Shown: positions 7,587 to 16,157 of the stretch, one piece after another | Layout: every line of letters begins with the position of its first letter | How positions within the stretch are numbered: position 1 is the first letter of the stretch | From: Methyloceanibacter stevinii | GTDB taxonomy: Bacteria > Pseudomonadota > Alphaproteobacteria > Rhizobiales > Methyloligellaceae | Assembly: GCF_001723355.1 (NCBI RefSeq) | Contig: NZ_LPWE01000012.1 | Span: 466,070-530,069 of the forward strand | DNA: 64,000 nt | Direction of reading: 5' to 3' | Position numbers and translations under genes: made by a program | The notes under the pieces: model-generated | Databases searched by the model: none | What the model saw: only the letters and a program-made list of their open reading frames with translations | What the model was told of the DNA's origin: nothing

Positions 7587-9007
7587 TTAGCCCTGCTGGG
7601 AGTCCTTGGACGCGCCCTTCGGCGCCTTCAATACGGCGGTGCCGGCGCCCGACAATCGGGGGCTCTGAAGCAAGCCAAATGTCTTGCGCGCGCCGAGCCG
7701 AACCATCGCCGCCGTGTAGGCGTAGAGCTCGGCACTATCCACGTCCCCGTCCCCGTTGCCGACGGGTGCAAGGTCCGCGTCGCCGGCCAGGCCTTCGATC
7801 AGATAGCGCGTGAAGAGCCCTACGTCGTATTCCGTATCGATCAGCGCGCGCTGGCCGCGATCGGCGGCCACGAGAACCGTCAGCGGCGCCTTGGCCTTCT
7901 CCGGCAGCGCGCTGCGCTTCGTCTCCGGAATATTGGGCGGCAGGATATAGTTGCCGTGATCGCGGCCGAAGGAACTCTCGAGCATGACCACGACCTGATC
8001 GGCGCCGAGCCCCGCGAGGTTGGCATACAGGGTCGACAGCGGATAGCCGCGCCGCTCCTCGCGATAGGGCTCCGCGTCCACTGGCAGCAGATACGTCTCG
8101 TCCTGCGCCGCGTTTACGGCACCGTGACCGGAATAATAGACGAACACCTTGGCGTTGGGCCGCGCTTCGACCAAGCGCTTCAGCTCTCCGTCGGAGCCGG
8201 GCACCGGACCGAAGACCCGCTCCAGGTCAGCGCGCGCGGCATTGCGCAGATCGATCACCTGATCCTGCCGGACGCCCATATGCTCGGTGAGGAAGAAGTA
8301 CATGGCGCCGGCATCGTTCCGGGCCGTGCGCGCCTCCGGCAGATTGTCGTAGGTCGTGTTGCCGATGATCACCGCGATCGCGTTCTCGTCCTCAGGCAAT
8401 GTCGGCGACGCCCGATACAGCTCGCGAATGCGGCTGAACGACTTCACGACATTCCCGTTGGCGCTGCCGGGCCGCGGCATCTGGCGCGGCGGCGTACTGC
8501 ATAGTTCGAGATTGCCCGCATCCTCGATGCGCCGGACGTCCTTCAGCGAAAGATGGCCGCCAATCTGGACGCAGGAGCGGCACCACACGACCCCGTAGCG
8601 GCCATAGAGATCGTCGAGCTGCTTCTGATTGAGTCCCGATGGCGCCGGCAAGCAGCCGGGGCTGCACTCCCTTGCCGTCACGCTCGGCCCGTGCGCGGCG
8701 CGCAGTCTCTCGAGCAGATCCTTCGGCAAGCAGTCGATGTCGAGGCGGCGGCGCTCTCGGATTCGGCCTTGGCGGTGCTGGCGTCGGTTTCCGGATGGGT
8801 GGCGGCGTCCGGCGCGCCTTCGGCAGCCGGAACCTCGGGAGACTGGGTTTCGTCCGCCACCTCCGCGATGGTCGTAGCCGCTACGACGATTGCGGCGTCA
8901 CGCGCGCCCGGTGCGGCCTGGGCGCCCGCCGACAGAGCGAGCCCGCCCCCTGCGGCGAAGGCAAACCCCAAAATCAGCCGCAAGCGGCTTTGAAAGCTCC
9001 CCGCCAT
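7587..9007 (-). CDS. Exported caspase-like (peptidase C14) protein lacking the catalytic Cys; frameshifted
   Basis: As written, one frame encodes a signal peptide and Ala/Glu-rich linker (9007 down to about 8740), and another encodes the rest (8741-7587). Adding one base near 8741 joins them into 473 codons with a sensible junction (SAAAS-DIDCLPKDLLE). The caspase fold covers about residues 115-330 of the second part: AVIIGNTTYDNL, the His motif VYYSGHGAVN (His202 of the fragment) and the position-equivalent of the Cys motif (L-D-A-C-F-S-G), here L-E-S-S-F-G-R, so the nucleophile is Ser253. The protein is therefore probably not a standard cysteine protease. Several Cys pairs precede the domain, fitting a periplasmic location. 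The exact start (9007 or 9025) is uncertain. Confidence 0.75.
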
Positions 9008-9084
9008 TGCAATCCTCAAGACCATGGTGCGCGCTCCACGCTAGAGCGCGGGACCCAAGTCTTCAAGGCGTGTTGAAGGAGTCT

Positions 9085-10020
9085 TCAAGGAGTGTTCGCC
9101 GGATCCGGCCCTAGCGGCAGGGTTTTGAGGAACGCGGCGATGGCCTCGCGATCGCTCGCGGGTAGCCGCGCCATGTTTTCCTGCACGGGCACCATGGACT
9201 CGCCGACGACGTCGAAGTCCGGCGTCGATCCTGTCTCTAGAAAATAGGCGATGTCTTCGTGGGCCCAACCGCCGATGCCGTCCGGACCCGGCGTGATATC
9301 CGGCGCATCGCCGCCTCCCTCCGGACTCTTGGCACCCGCGAAGGCTTGGCTCGCGATAATGCCGCCGAGCGCATTCCGGGGACTGTGGCACTCGGTACAG
9401 TGCCCGGGCCCCATGACCAGGTAGCCGCCGCGATTCACTTCCTCGCTCGCGTCCGGGTCCGGCACGAATGTCTCGCCATCGACGTACAGACGTTGGAACA
9501 GGCCCACGCCCCGGCGAATGTTGTAGGGGAAGCGGAGGTCGTTCGGAGGCACGTTGCTGCGCACCGGCGGTAGCGTGTCGAGATAGGCCTTGAGATCGAT
9601 GAGGTCCTCGAAACGCATGCGCTGATACGACGTGTAGGGAAAGGCCGGATACAGATGCACGCCGCCGGGCCCGACGCCACGCTTCATCGCGTTGACGAAA
9701 TCGAGCGTCGACCAGCCCCCGATACCGCTCTCGGGATCGGGTGAGATGTTGGGCACGTGAAAGGTTCCCACATCCGTCTTGAGGCAGCGGCCACCGGCGA
9801 GCAGTGTTTCGTCCTCGGTATCGAGACTGTCGCATGCCTTGACCGGCACGGCATGGCACTCCGCACACCCGCCGGCGATGAACATCGTCTTGCCGTTTGC
9901 GACATCCGGCGTGTGATCGGGCAGGTCGTCCGCCGAGAACGTGACGGGCATCGTCAGAAGATAGAACGCAATGCCAGCTGCCGCGATCAACGCGAGCCCG
10001 ACTAGAAAGACCCTCCGCAT
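9085..10020 (-). CDS. Membrane-anchored diheme cytochrome c
   Basis: A 311-residue protein with one N-terminal membrane anchor (about 4-22) and two c-type heme sites, CAECH (Cys52-His56) and CTECH (Cys208-His212). The domain layout, with GTFHVPNISPDPESGIGGW between the hemes, resembles the cytochrome subunits that pass electrons from periplasmic dehydrogenases (alcohol or aldehyde type). No dehydrogenase subunit lies next to it, so the donor is unknown. Start 10020 is chosen for the AGGAG upstream; 10044 is the alternative. The GST gene upstream is co-oriented and ends 27 bases before this start, so the two may be one transcript. Confidence 0.85.
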   Translation of the reverse strand: MRRVFLVGLALIAAAGIAFYLLTMPVTFSADDLPDHTPDVANGKTMFIAGGCAECHAVPVKACDSLDTEDETLLAGGRCLKTDVGTFHVPNISPDPESGIGGWSTLDFVNAMKRGVGPGGVHLYPAFPYTSYQRMRFEDLIDLKAYLDTLPPVRSNVPPNDLRFPYNIRRGVGLFQRLYVDGETFVPDPDASEEVNRGGYLVMGPGHCTECHSPRNALGGIIASQAFAGAKSPEGGGDAPDITPGPDGIGGWAHEDIAYFLETGSTPDFDVVGESMVPVQENMARLPASDREAIAAFLKTLPLGPDPANTP

Positions 10021-10047
10021 TGTCCCTCGTCTCCTGCCTGTCACCGC

Positions 10048-10704
10048 TTACGGCAACGGCAACTTACGCCCCGCATCGACCACGTCCCATCCGCGCTGCA
10101 CGGCCGGACGCGCGGCGATCGCACGGTACCACCGCTTGATGTTGGGATAGTCGTCCACATCCACGGGCTGGATCGGGTAGCGCGCAATCCACGGCCAGAT
10201 CGCGATGTCCGCGATGGAGTAGTCGCCGGCCACATACTCCACATCGCCGAGCCGGGTGTCGAGCACCTTCCAGAGGCGGCGCGCCTCTTTCGTGTAGCGC
10301 TCTTCGGCGTAGGCGCTCTTGCCGGGATGATAGGACACGAAGTGATGAACTTGTCCGAGGAATGGTCCGGCCCCGCCCATCTGCCACATCAGCCATTCGA
10401 TCGTCCGCCATTTCGCGTCGAAGTCCTGGGGCAACAGGATGCCCGTCTTGTCCGCGAGATAAAGTAGGATCGCGCCCGACTCCATCAGGCTCAGCCCCGT
10501 GTCGTGATCGACAATGGCGGGGATCTTGTTGTTGGGGGAGATCTTGAGGAACTCGGGATCGAACTGAGCGTCGTTCTCGATGTCGATGCGGTGCACCCGG
10601 TAGGGCAGCCCCGTCTCCTCGAGCATGATCGAGGCCTTCTGTCCGTTCGGAGTCATCCATGTGTAGAGGTCGATCACGCGTTCGGATTCCTTAGAGTCGC
10701 TCAC
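10048..10704 (-). CDS. Glutathione S-transferase family protein (YfcG/YghU-like)
   Basis: A 218-residue cytosolic GST. The N-terminal thioredoxin fold begins IDLYTWMTPNGQKASIMLEE, with TPNGQK matching the Nu-class (YfcG/YghU) active-site loop, followed by NNKIPAIVDHD (cis-Pro) and ESGAILLYLADK (glutathione-binding Ser/Glu). The C-terminal helical domain contains YSIADIAIWPW. Nu-class members act mainly as glutathione-dependent disulfide reductases. It is co-oriented with the diheme cytochrome downstream. The precise substrate cannot be inferred. Confidence 0.9.
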   Translation of the reverse strand: MSDSKESERVIDLYTWMTPNGQKASIMLEETGLPYRVHRIDIENDAQFDPEFLKISPNNKIPAIVDHDTGLSLMESGAILLYLADKTGILLPQDFDAKWRTIEWLMWQMGGAGPFLGQVHHFVSYHPGKSAYAEERYTKEARRLWKVLDTRLGDVEYVAGDYSIADIAIWPWIARYPIQPVDVDDYPNIKRWYRAIAARPAVQRGWDVVDAGRKLPLP

Positions 10705-10851
10705 ACTGTGCGAAATTGGAGACGAGATTCACCAAGTCTTCATGGCTTCGCCGCCCTATCGCCCGAAACCGGTCGCGTCAAGGTCACAGCGCAACGGTAG
10801 ACAGGATCTTGCAGCTCAATGAGGGGGGAGACCGGCTTGAGGGAGACGGCA

Positions 10852-11628
10852 ATGCTACATTCGACACAGCGCGCACAACACAGGGAACCGAGCTTCGGAG
10901 CCGTCCCGTCCGCGCCAACACATTTTTCGGTTTGCTACACGCCGCGCCCCGGCAGTGCGCTCGCACAGTTCGGCCGCTCGTGGTTTGGCCGGGCGAATGA
11001 CGGCACCACACTCCAAGCATTCTCCGCGTCCGGCCTTGGCGGCGACGCGCCGGCCGGCATCACGCCGACACCGGGCCGCTACTTCGGACTACACGCACCC
11101 TTCTTCGCGCCCGCACCGCTTCGGGGAGACGCTGGCCTTGACGAAGTCCGCACGCATCTCGAGCAGTTTGCCGCAAACCGCAAGCCGATCGAGACCGGTC
11201 CTCTGAAACTGACGCGCATGCGCCGGTCGCTCGTACTTCAACCGGCCGAACCACGCCCCGAACTCGATTGGCTCGCGCTGCAGTGCTTCAACGCTTTCGA
11301 CTCGTACGCCGAGATGGCGGACACTGCCGATGACGAGCATCCGCATCTCAGCCGCTATCAGCGTCTGCTCCTCAGGAGCTTCGGCCAGCCGAACGTGATG
11401 AGTGAGTACCGTTTCGCCCTCAGGCTGACCGGACCGCTCGATGAGCGGCAGATCGAGCTGGTCTCCGTCGCCCTACGGCCTCTCATTGCGGACCTCTGTG
11501 CCGACGGCGTCTGCGTAGACGGGCTCTCGCTGATCGGGAGCACCCCGGAGGAGGCGAATGGCCACGCTTCCGGGCAGACTCAAGGGACGCCGGTCCGGCT
11601 CCTCGGCCGCTACAGCCTCGCGGGATGA
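10852..11628 (+). CDS. DUF1045 family protein (2H phosphoesterase-like)
   Basis: A 258-residue protein matching DUF1045 by CYTPRPGSALAQFGRSWFGR near the N-terminus, GLHAPFFAPAPL, and the C-terminal domain QRLLLRSFGQPNVMSEYRFALRLTGPLDERQ. Family members often sit in phosphonate-use operons and have a fold related to 2H phosphoesterases. Here no phn gene is nearby, and the place where an H-x-T motif would be expected reads ALRLTG, so catalysis by the usual His pair is doubtful. Start 10852 follows GAGGGAGAC; the earlier ATG at 10819 lacks support. Role unknown. Confidence 0.68.
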   Translation: MLHSTQRAQHREPSFGAVPSAPTHFSVCYTPRPGSALAQFGRSWFGRANDGTTLQAFSASGLGGDAPAGITPTPGRYFGLHAPFFAPAPLRGDAGLDEVRTHLEQFAANRKPIETGPLKLTRMRRSLVLQPAEPRPELDWLALQCFNAFDSYAEMADTADDEHPHLSRYQRLLLRSFGQPNVMSEYRFALRLTGPLDERQIELVSVALRPLIADLCADGVCVDGLSLIGSTPEEANGHASGQTQGTPVRLLGRYSLAG

Positions 11629-11719
11629 CCTCCCGCGAGCCCCTGCGCTCGGGCCCCCAGCCTCAGTTTTGACACAGGCGTCCTCCAATTTCAGAAAATT
11701 GGGGGCACAGGGGATTCCA

Positions 11720-11899
11720 ATGCCGAACTACGCCGAAATACTGGCTTTTCTTGCCGAAAACCCTCCGCAACTCGAAGGTGAGTGCGAGCTTCATGCCTCG
11801 CTCTTGGAACTGCTGGCCAGGTGCCTGCGGAACGAGCAGGTCGCGACCGACGACGATTTCGCGGATTTTGGGGATATCACCGGCATCTCAATAAACTAG
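11720..11899 (+). CDS. Hypothetical small acidic protein
   Basis: A 59-residue acidic protein (many Glu/Asp, short Leu-rich helix LHASLLELLARCL) with no signal peptide or membrane segment. AGGGGAT lies 6 bases before the ATG. It is co-oriented with and 91 bases after the DUF1045 gene, so may be co-transcribed. No family recognised. Confidence 0.45.
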   Translation: MPNYAEILAFLAENPPQLEGECELHASLLELLARCLRNEQVATDDDFADFGDITGISIN

Positions 11900-11906
11900 C
11901 CTGAGC

Positions 11907-11948
11907 GCCCGCGCGTTCTCGCGCGCGTTCTCGCGCGCGTCTCGCGTC
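11907..11948. repeat. GC-rich short tandem repeat
   Basis: Immediately after the 59-residue gene, units of the form CGCGCGTTCT recur about three times (GCGCGTTCTCGCGCGCGTTCT and onward to TCTCGCG). It could form hairpins and act as a terminator, but has no T run. It is also a spot prone to sequencing or replication slippage. Confidence 0.4.
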
Positions 11949-12194
11949 CCTGGCGCTGCTGGTTTTGGAAGGGATTTGAGCCGCATCAACGCCGGCAGAC
12001 CGTATTCGCCGGAGGTTCGGAGCGGCATCGGGGACCTTGCGAGCATCAAGTAACGCCGACTCTAGGACAATCAAGGAAATTGGCTCATTTGCACGCATGG
12101 GCTTTAGGGTGCTAACTGAGCAGCTGGATGGGATCGACTGGGCGCTGGAGAAACCAGCATTTTATGTCCCAATCTTTAGGAGTTGACCGACACC

Positions 12195-12893
12195 ATGAGG
12201 GAAAGCGCAGCCTTGCAGCAGGCGGATGTCGCCGCGAAGAGTACGGCGGACGACGTCATTCGCACCTTCACCGAAAGCGTGGCGAACGGGGATCACAGCG
12301 ACGCTCCGTATCCGCACTGGGTGCTGAAGAAGTGTTTCCCCGACGATACGATCGAGGACATTCTCGGCCTCCCCTTCCCGGCCCCGTCGCTCGACGGCGT
12401 TTCCGGCAAGCGCGAACTCCACAACGCCACGCGCAGATATTTCGACGTTGAGAACCGGGACAAGTTCGCTTCCGTGAGTGCCGTGTCCGAGGCGTTCCAG
12501 GACAAGCGCATCACCGACATGATCGAGAAGACCTTCGGCACCGACCTCAGCGGCACCTATCTGCGCATCGAATTCGCGCAAGATACGGATGGTTTCTGGC
12601 TCGAGCCGCATACGGATCTGGGCGTGAAGTCTTTCACCATGCTCCTCTACCTCTCCGACGAGGACGGACATGACAATCTCGGCACCGATGTCTACGACGC
12701 GGACAAGAGCCACGTGGCGCGCTCACCCTTCGCGCCGAACCTCGCTTTTGTCTTCGTGCCCGGCGACAACACCTACCACGGCTTCGAGAGGCGTCCGATC
12801 AAAGGCGTCCGCAAGTCGCTGATCATCAACTACGTGACCGACGAGTGGCGCGCACGCGAACAGCTCGCGTTCCCCGAGGCGCCGATCGACTGA
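12195..12893 (+). CDS. 2-oxoglutarate/Fe(II)-dependent oxygenase-like protein
   Basis: A 232-residue cytosolic protein with the Fe(II)-binding triad of the 2OG oxygenase fold: His139-x-Asp141 (LEPHTDLGVK) and His195 (NTYHGFE), and Arg206 (GVRKSLIINYV) placed to bind 2-oxoglutarate. Together with the hydrophobic strands SFTMLLYLSD and AFVFVPGDN this supports an active hydroxylase-type enzyme. Substrate unknown; similar proteins are often sugar- or protein-modifying. Start 12195 is used because AGGAG (12178-12182) is 12 bases upstream; the TTG at 12183 directly abuts it. The gene ends before a terminator at 12941-12970, so it is a single-gene unit. Confidence 0.78.
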   Translation: MRESAALQQADVAAKSTADDVIRTFTESVANGDHSDAPYPHWVLKKCFPDDTIEDILGLPFPAPSLDGVSGKRELHNATRRYFDVENRDKFASVSAVSEAFQDKRITDMIEKTFGTDLSGTYLRIEFAQDTDGFWLEPHTDLGVKSFTMLLYLSDEDGHDNLGTDVYDADKSHVARSPFAPNLAFVFVPGDNTYHGFERRPIKGVRKSLIINYVTDEWRAREQLAFPEAPID

Positions 12894-12940
12894 CGGCCCC
12901 GACGCGCAGGCCGTCGGCCGCGAGACTTGAAGAATGAGAG

Positions 12941-12970
12941 AATGGCCGGGTTCGTCCCGGCCATTTCCTT
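12941..12970 (+). terminator. Terminator built from an extragenic palindrome
   Basis: AATGGCCGGG (12941-12950) pairs with CCCGGCCATT (12956-12965), followed by TCCTTTA. The arms have the same sequence as the extragenic palindromes in the GTA region, here used as a terminator-like element. Confidence 0.6.
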
Positions 12971-13015
12971 TATGGTTGCCGCGATACGGACGAAGGCAAG
13001 AAAGACGGGGGCTCT

Positions 13016-13899
13016 ATGAGCAAAGTCGCGTGGATCGGTCTTGGCGTGATGGGATACCCGATGGCCGGCCATCTCGCGCGAGCGGACACGATGTGACCGT
13101 GTTCAACCGCACGCGCGAAAAGGCCGAGAAATGGGTCGCCGAGCACGGCGGATCGTTCGGAGCCACACCGGCGGCGGCAGCGGCGGACGCCGATATCGTC
13201 TTCACTTGCGTCGGCAATGACGATGATCTGCGCGCGGTGACCCTTGGCCCTGACGGCTCTATCGAAGCAATGAAATCCGGCGCGGTCCATGTGGACCACA
13301 CCACCGCGTCTGCCGAGATTGCCCGCGAACTCTATGAGGCCGCGAAGAGCCGCGGCGCCGGCGCGCTGGACGCACCAGTCTCCGGCGGACAGGCTGGTGC
13401 CGAGAACGGCAAGCTCACGGTGATGGTGGGCGGCGACGAGACGGACTTCGCGAAGGCGCAAGCCGCAATCGCCGCGTTCGCCCACGCCGTCAATCTCATC
13501 GGGCCGTCCGGCGCCGGACAGCTCACCAAGATGGTCAATCAGATCTGCATCGCCGGGCTCATCCAGGGGCTCGCCGAAGCGCTCAATTTCGGCATGCGCG
13601 CCGGGCTCGACATGGAGAAGGTCATCGCCACCATCTCCAAGGGCGCCGCGCAGTCCTGGCAGATGGAAAATCGCTGGAAGACCATGATCGCGGGCGAGTT
13701 CGAGTTCGGCTTTGCCGTCGATTGGGTCCGTAAGGACTTCGGGATCTGCTTCGACGAAGCCCGCCGCAACGGCGCGAGCCTGCCCGTCACCGCGCTCGTC
13801 GATCAGTTCTATGCCGATATCCAGGAAATGGGCGGGCGGCGCTGGGACACATCCAGCCTGATCGCACGGCTCAGCCGTGACGAGACGAAGCCGTCCTAG
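13016..13899 (+). CDS. 3-hydroxyisobutyrate dehydrogenase family oxidoreductase; frameshifted
   Basis: The NAD-binding N-terminus (WIGLGVMGYPMAGHLARA) is read from the ATG at 13016, but that frame stops 75 bases later; the rest (GHDVTVFNRT onward) is in the next frame. Restoring one G at GCGG (13082-13085) gives LARAGHDVTVF and exactly 295 codons. Motifs: Rossmann GLGVMG, DAPVSGGQAGAENGKLTVMVGG, and GAGQLTKMVNQ with the catalytic Lys. The family oxidises beta-hydroxyacids (3-hydroxyisobutyrate, tartronate semialdehyde); the substrate here cannot be assigned. It stands alone, converging on the Lrp gene 6 bases away. Confidence 0.85.
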
Positions 13900-13905
13900 C
13901 GCCGC

Positions 13906-14394
13906 TTAGGTGCGCTTTTCTTCCGCGGCATAGCTGAGCGGCAAGGACGTCGTGAACTTGATCTGCTCCATGGCGAAGGCCGAACTCACATCGGAGAGTT
14001 CGATCTTGGCGATCAGGCGCTTGTAGAACGCGTCGTAGCGTTCGATGTCCGGCACCACCACGCGCAAGAGATAGTCGATCTGCCCGCTCATGCGGTAGAA
14101 CTCGACAACCTCCGGAAAGTCGGCGAGTGCGGCATGAAAACGCTCGAGCCATTCCTTGGTGTGGTTGCTGGTCGTGATGGACACGAACACCGTCACGCCC
14201 GCATTGACTTTCTTGGCGTCCAGCAGTGCCACACGCCGTTCGATCACCCCTTGCTCTTCGAGCTTTTGGATGCGCCGCCAGCACGGGGTCGTGGACAGCC
14301 CGATCCGCTTGCCGATCTCGGCGACCGGCAACGTGCAATCCTCCTGCAAGATTTCCAGGATCTTGCGGTCCATCCGATCCAGCATCGAAGCCAT
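13906..14394 (-). CDS. Lrp/AsnC family transcriptional regulator
   Basis: A 162-residue regulator with an N-terminal helix-turn-helix (about 8-55: LDRMDRKILEILQED then IGKRIGLSTTPCWRRIQKLEEQGVI) and a C-terminal RAM ligand-binding domain (about 65-150). STTPCWRRIQKLE is the typical recognition helix. Such regulators sense amino acids and act as octamers. No amino acid gene is next to it; the convergent HIBADH-family gene could be a metabolic partner, but that is a guess. Confidence 0.92.
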   Translation of the reverse strand: MASMLDRMDRKILEILQEDCTLPVAEIGKRIGLSTTPCWRRIQKLEEQGVIERRVALLDAKKVNAGVTVFVSITTSNHTKEWLERFHAALADFPEVVEFYRMSGQIDYLLRVVVPDIERYDAFYKRLIAKIELSDVSSAFAMEQIKFTTSLPLSYAAEEKRT

Positions 14395-14498
14395 CCGAGA
14401 AAATAGGCGGGATATTCAGGCCGATTAGAAACACAGTTCTAATTTTCACCAGAATAGGCCGATACCGTAGATAAATATTCCACGGTCCGCAAGCAGGC

Positions 14499-15110
14499 TC
14501 ACACGACCTTGCTGACCTCGCGGCGCAGGATCGGAAGCAGTTCGTCCTCGAACCACGGGTTCTTCTTCAGCCAGGCATTGTTCCGCCAGGACGGATGCGG
14601 CAGCGGGAACACACGTGGGCTCCTTGGCTCTTTGAGATGCGCGCGCCAGTTGAGCATCGTTTCCTGCAACGTCTTTCCCCGCGCCGACCCCAGATGGAAC
14701 GCCTGGGCGTACGCCCCGACCGCCAGGATCAGCTCGACGTTCGGCAGCGCTGAGAAGAGCTCGGGATGCCAACGCGCCGCGCACTCTCGCCGCGGGGGCA
14801 GATCGCCTCCTTTGGCGTCGAGCCCCGGAAAGCAGAAGCCCATGGGCACAATGGCGACCCGGGCTTCGTCGTAGAACGTCTCGGGCGTCATGTTCAGCCA
14901 GGAGCGCAAGCGGTCGCCGGAGGGGTCGGTGAAGGGTTTGCCGGAGCGGTGCACGCGCGTCCCCGGCGCTTGACCGCAAATGGCCAGGCGCGCTGTCGTG
15001 CTGGCCCGCAGAACGGGGCGCGGCTCATGCGGCAATGGCCGGCCGCGTGGCGTCTCCACGCAGATACGGCAGTGCCGGATCGCACTCAGGATCGCATTGA
15101 AGTCCGACAT
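14499..15110 (-). CDS. Uracil-DNA glycosylase family protein
   Basis: A 203-residue protein of the UDG superfamily. Motif A appears as LAICGQAPGTRVHRSGKPF and the second active-site motif as LPHPSWRNN, near positions expected for the superfamily. The N-terminus has HCRIC but not the four-Cys set of the Fe-S UDG families. Members of this broader branch are often annotated without tested activity, so base excision of uracil is likely but unproven. It is a single gene with no DNA repair neighbours. Confidence 0.8.
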   Translation of the reverse strand: MSDFNAILSAIRHCRICVETPRGRPLPHEPRPVLRASTTARLAICGQAPGTRVHRSGKPFTDPSGDRLRSWLNMTPETFYDEARVAIVPMGFCFPGLDAKGGDLPPRRECAARWHPELFSALPNVELILAVGAYAQAFHLGSARGKTLQETMLNWRAHLKEPRSPRVFPLPHPSWRNNAWLKKNPWFEDELLPILRREVSKVV

Positions 15111-15180
15111 CGGGCACCAAGACGCAATTAGGGACCGAGAGACGCAAAGCCACGCGGCTCACTCGCGAGCGCCGCGGTGG

Positions 15181-15924
15181 TCAGAGGTCGATCACCATAC
15201 CGTCTTCGGCGAGCTCGTAGCGCGCAAGATCCACCTTGCCGCGAGCATCGAGCATCTCTTGGCCCATATGGGTCAACAAGACGCGCTTCGCCGCGAGGCT
15301 CTCGTAGTTGGCGTCGATAGTCTTGTAGTCGAGATGCATCGCCATCTCGAGGTCGTATTGGAAGCACTCCGAGATGAAGAGGTCGGCTCCCCGCGAGACC
15401 TCGGGCAAGACATCGACCCACCCTGTATCGCCGGTGAAGGACACGGTCTTGCCGTCGATGCCGAACCGCATCGCGTAGGGCGGCGCACCGGAGGGATGGT
15501 GCACTTCGAACGGCGTGACCGAGACGCCATTCATTTCGAGAGGGACTTGTTCTTGATGCTCGACGAAAACGAGATCGAAGTTGACACCACTGGCCAGCGT
15601 GCCGGGATAGACGGCCTCGGTCAGGGTGATGAAACGCTCTTCGGTCGTCTTGGGGCCGACGATCACCAGGGGCCGTGTCCTCAAACCGATATACTTGGCA
15701 TGGATCAAGAGCCACGGGAGTCCGCCGATGTGATCGCCGTGCAGATGTGACACAAACACTGTGTCAATATCGTTCGGCGACAAGCCCAGCCGGCTCAGGC
15801 CGATCAGTGTCGTCGCGCCACAATCGATCAGAAAGGTCGACGTTTCCGAGCGGACAAAATAACAGGTTTGCAGCCGGTTTCCGGCGCCAAACGCATCGCC
15901 GCACCCGACGACGGTCAGTTGCAT
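15181..15924 (-). CDS. Metallo-beta-lactamase fold hydrolase (RNase Z-like)
   Basis: A 247-residue MBL-fold enzyme: the first strand MQLTVVGCGDAFG, the metal motif HLHGDH in VFVSHLHGDHIGG, then VHHPSG, SFTGDTGW (bridging Asp) and LLTHMGQEM provide the dinuclear metal site. The pattern is closest to the RNase Z/phosphodiesterase branch (GCGDAFGAGNR start), but it lacks the long exosite arm of true RNase Z, so the substrate is open. Start 15924 is chosen because the fold begins there; in-frame ATGs at 15984 and 15972 would add a Gly-rich lead of doubtful value. Confidence 0.82.
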   Translation of the reverse strand: MQLTVVGCGDAFGAGNRLQTCYFVRSETSTFLIDCGATTLIGLSRLGLSPNDIDTVFVSHLHGDHIGGLPWLLIHAKYIGLRTRPLVIVGPKTTEERFITLTEAVYPGTLASGVNFDLVFVEHQEQVPLEMNGVSVTPFEVHHPSGAPPYAMRFGIDGKTVSFTGDTGWVDVLPEVSRGADLFISECFQYDLEMAMHLDYKTIDANYESLAAKRVLLTHMGQEMLDARGKVDLARYELAEDGMVIDL

Positions 15925-16157
15925 CGTGTTCCCATTTGCTCCCCCTCCCCCAGCCTGGGGTATCGGTTTCATGTGGTCTCTCAATCCTCCACTTCAAGAC
16001 CGGTGCCAGGGCGGCGCGCGGGTAAACGGCTCATTAGGATTTTCGCTAGATACTTCTTGTTAAGCCTAACGTCGGGGGACGGGGTGGATGCGGTCGCGCA
16101 TCCACGGGACCCCCGTGTGTGTTCTTGTTTGCGGTCAGGGTGCGGGTTCCTGAAGAA

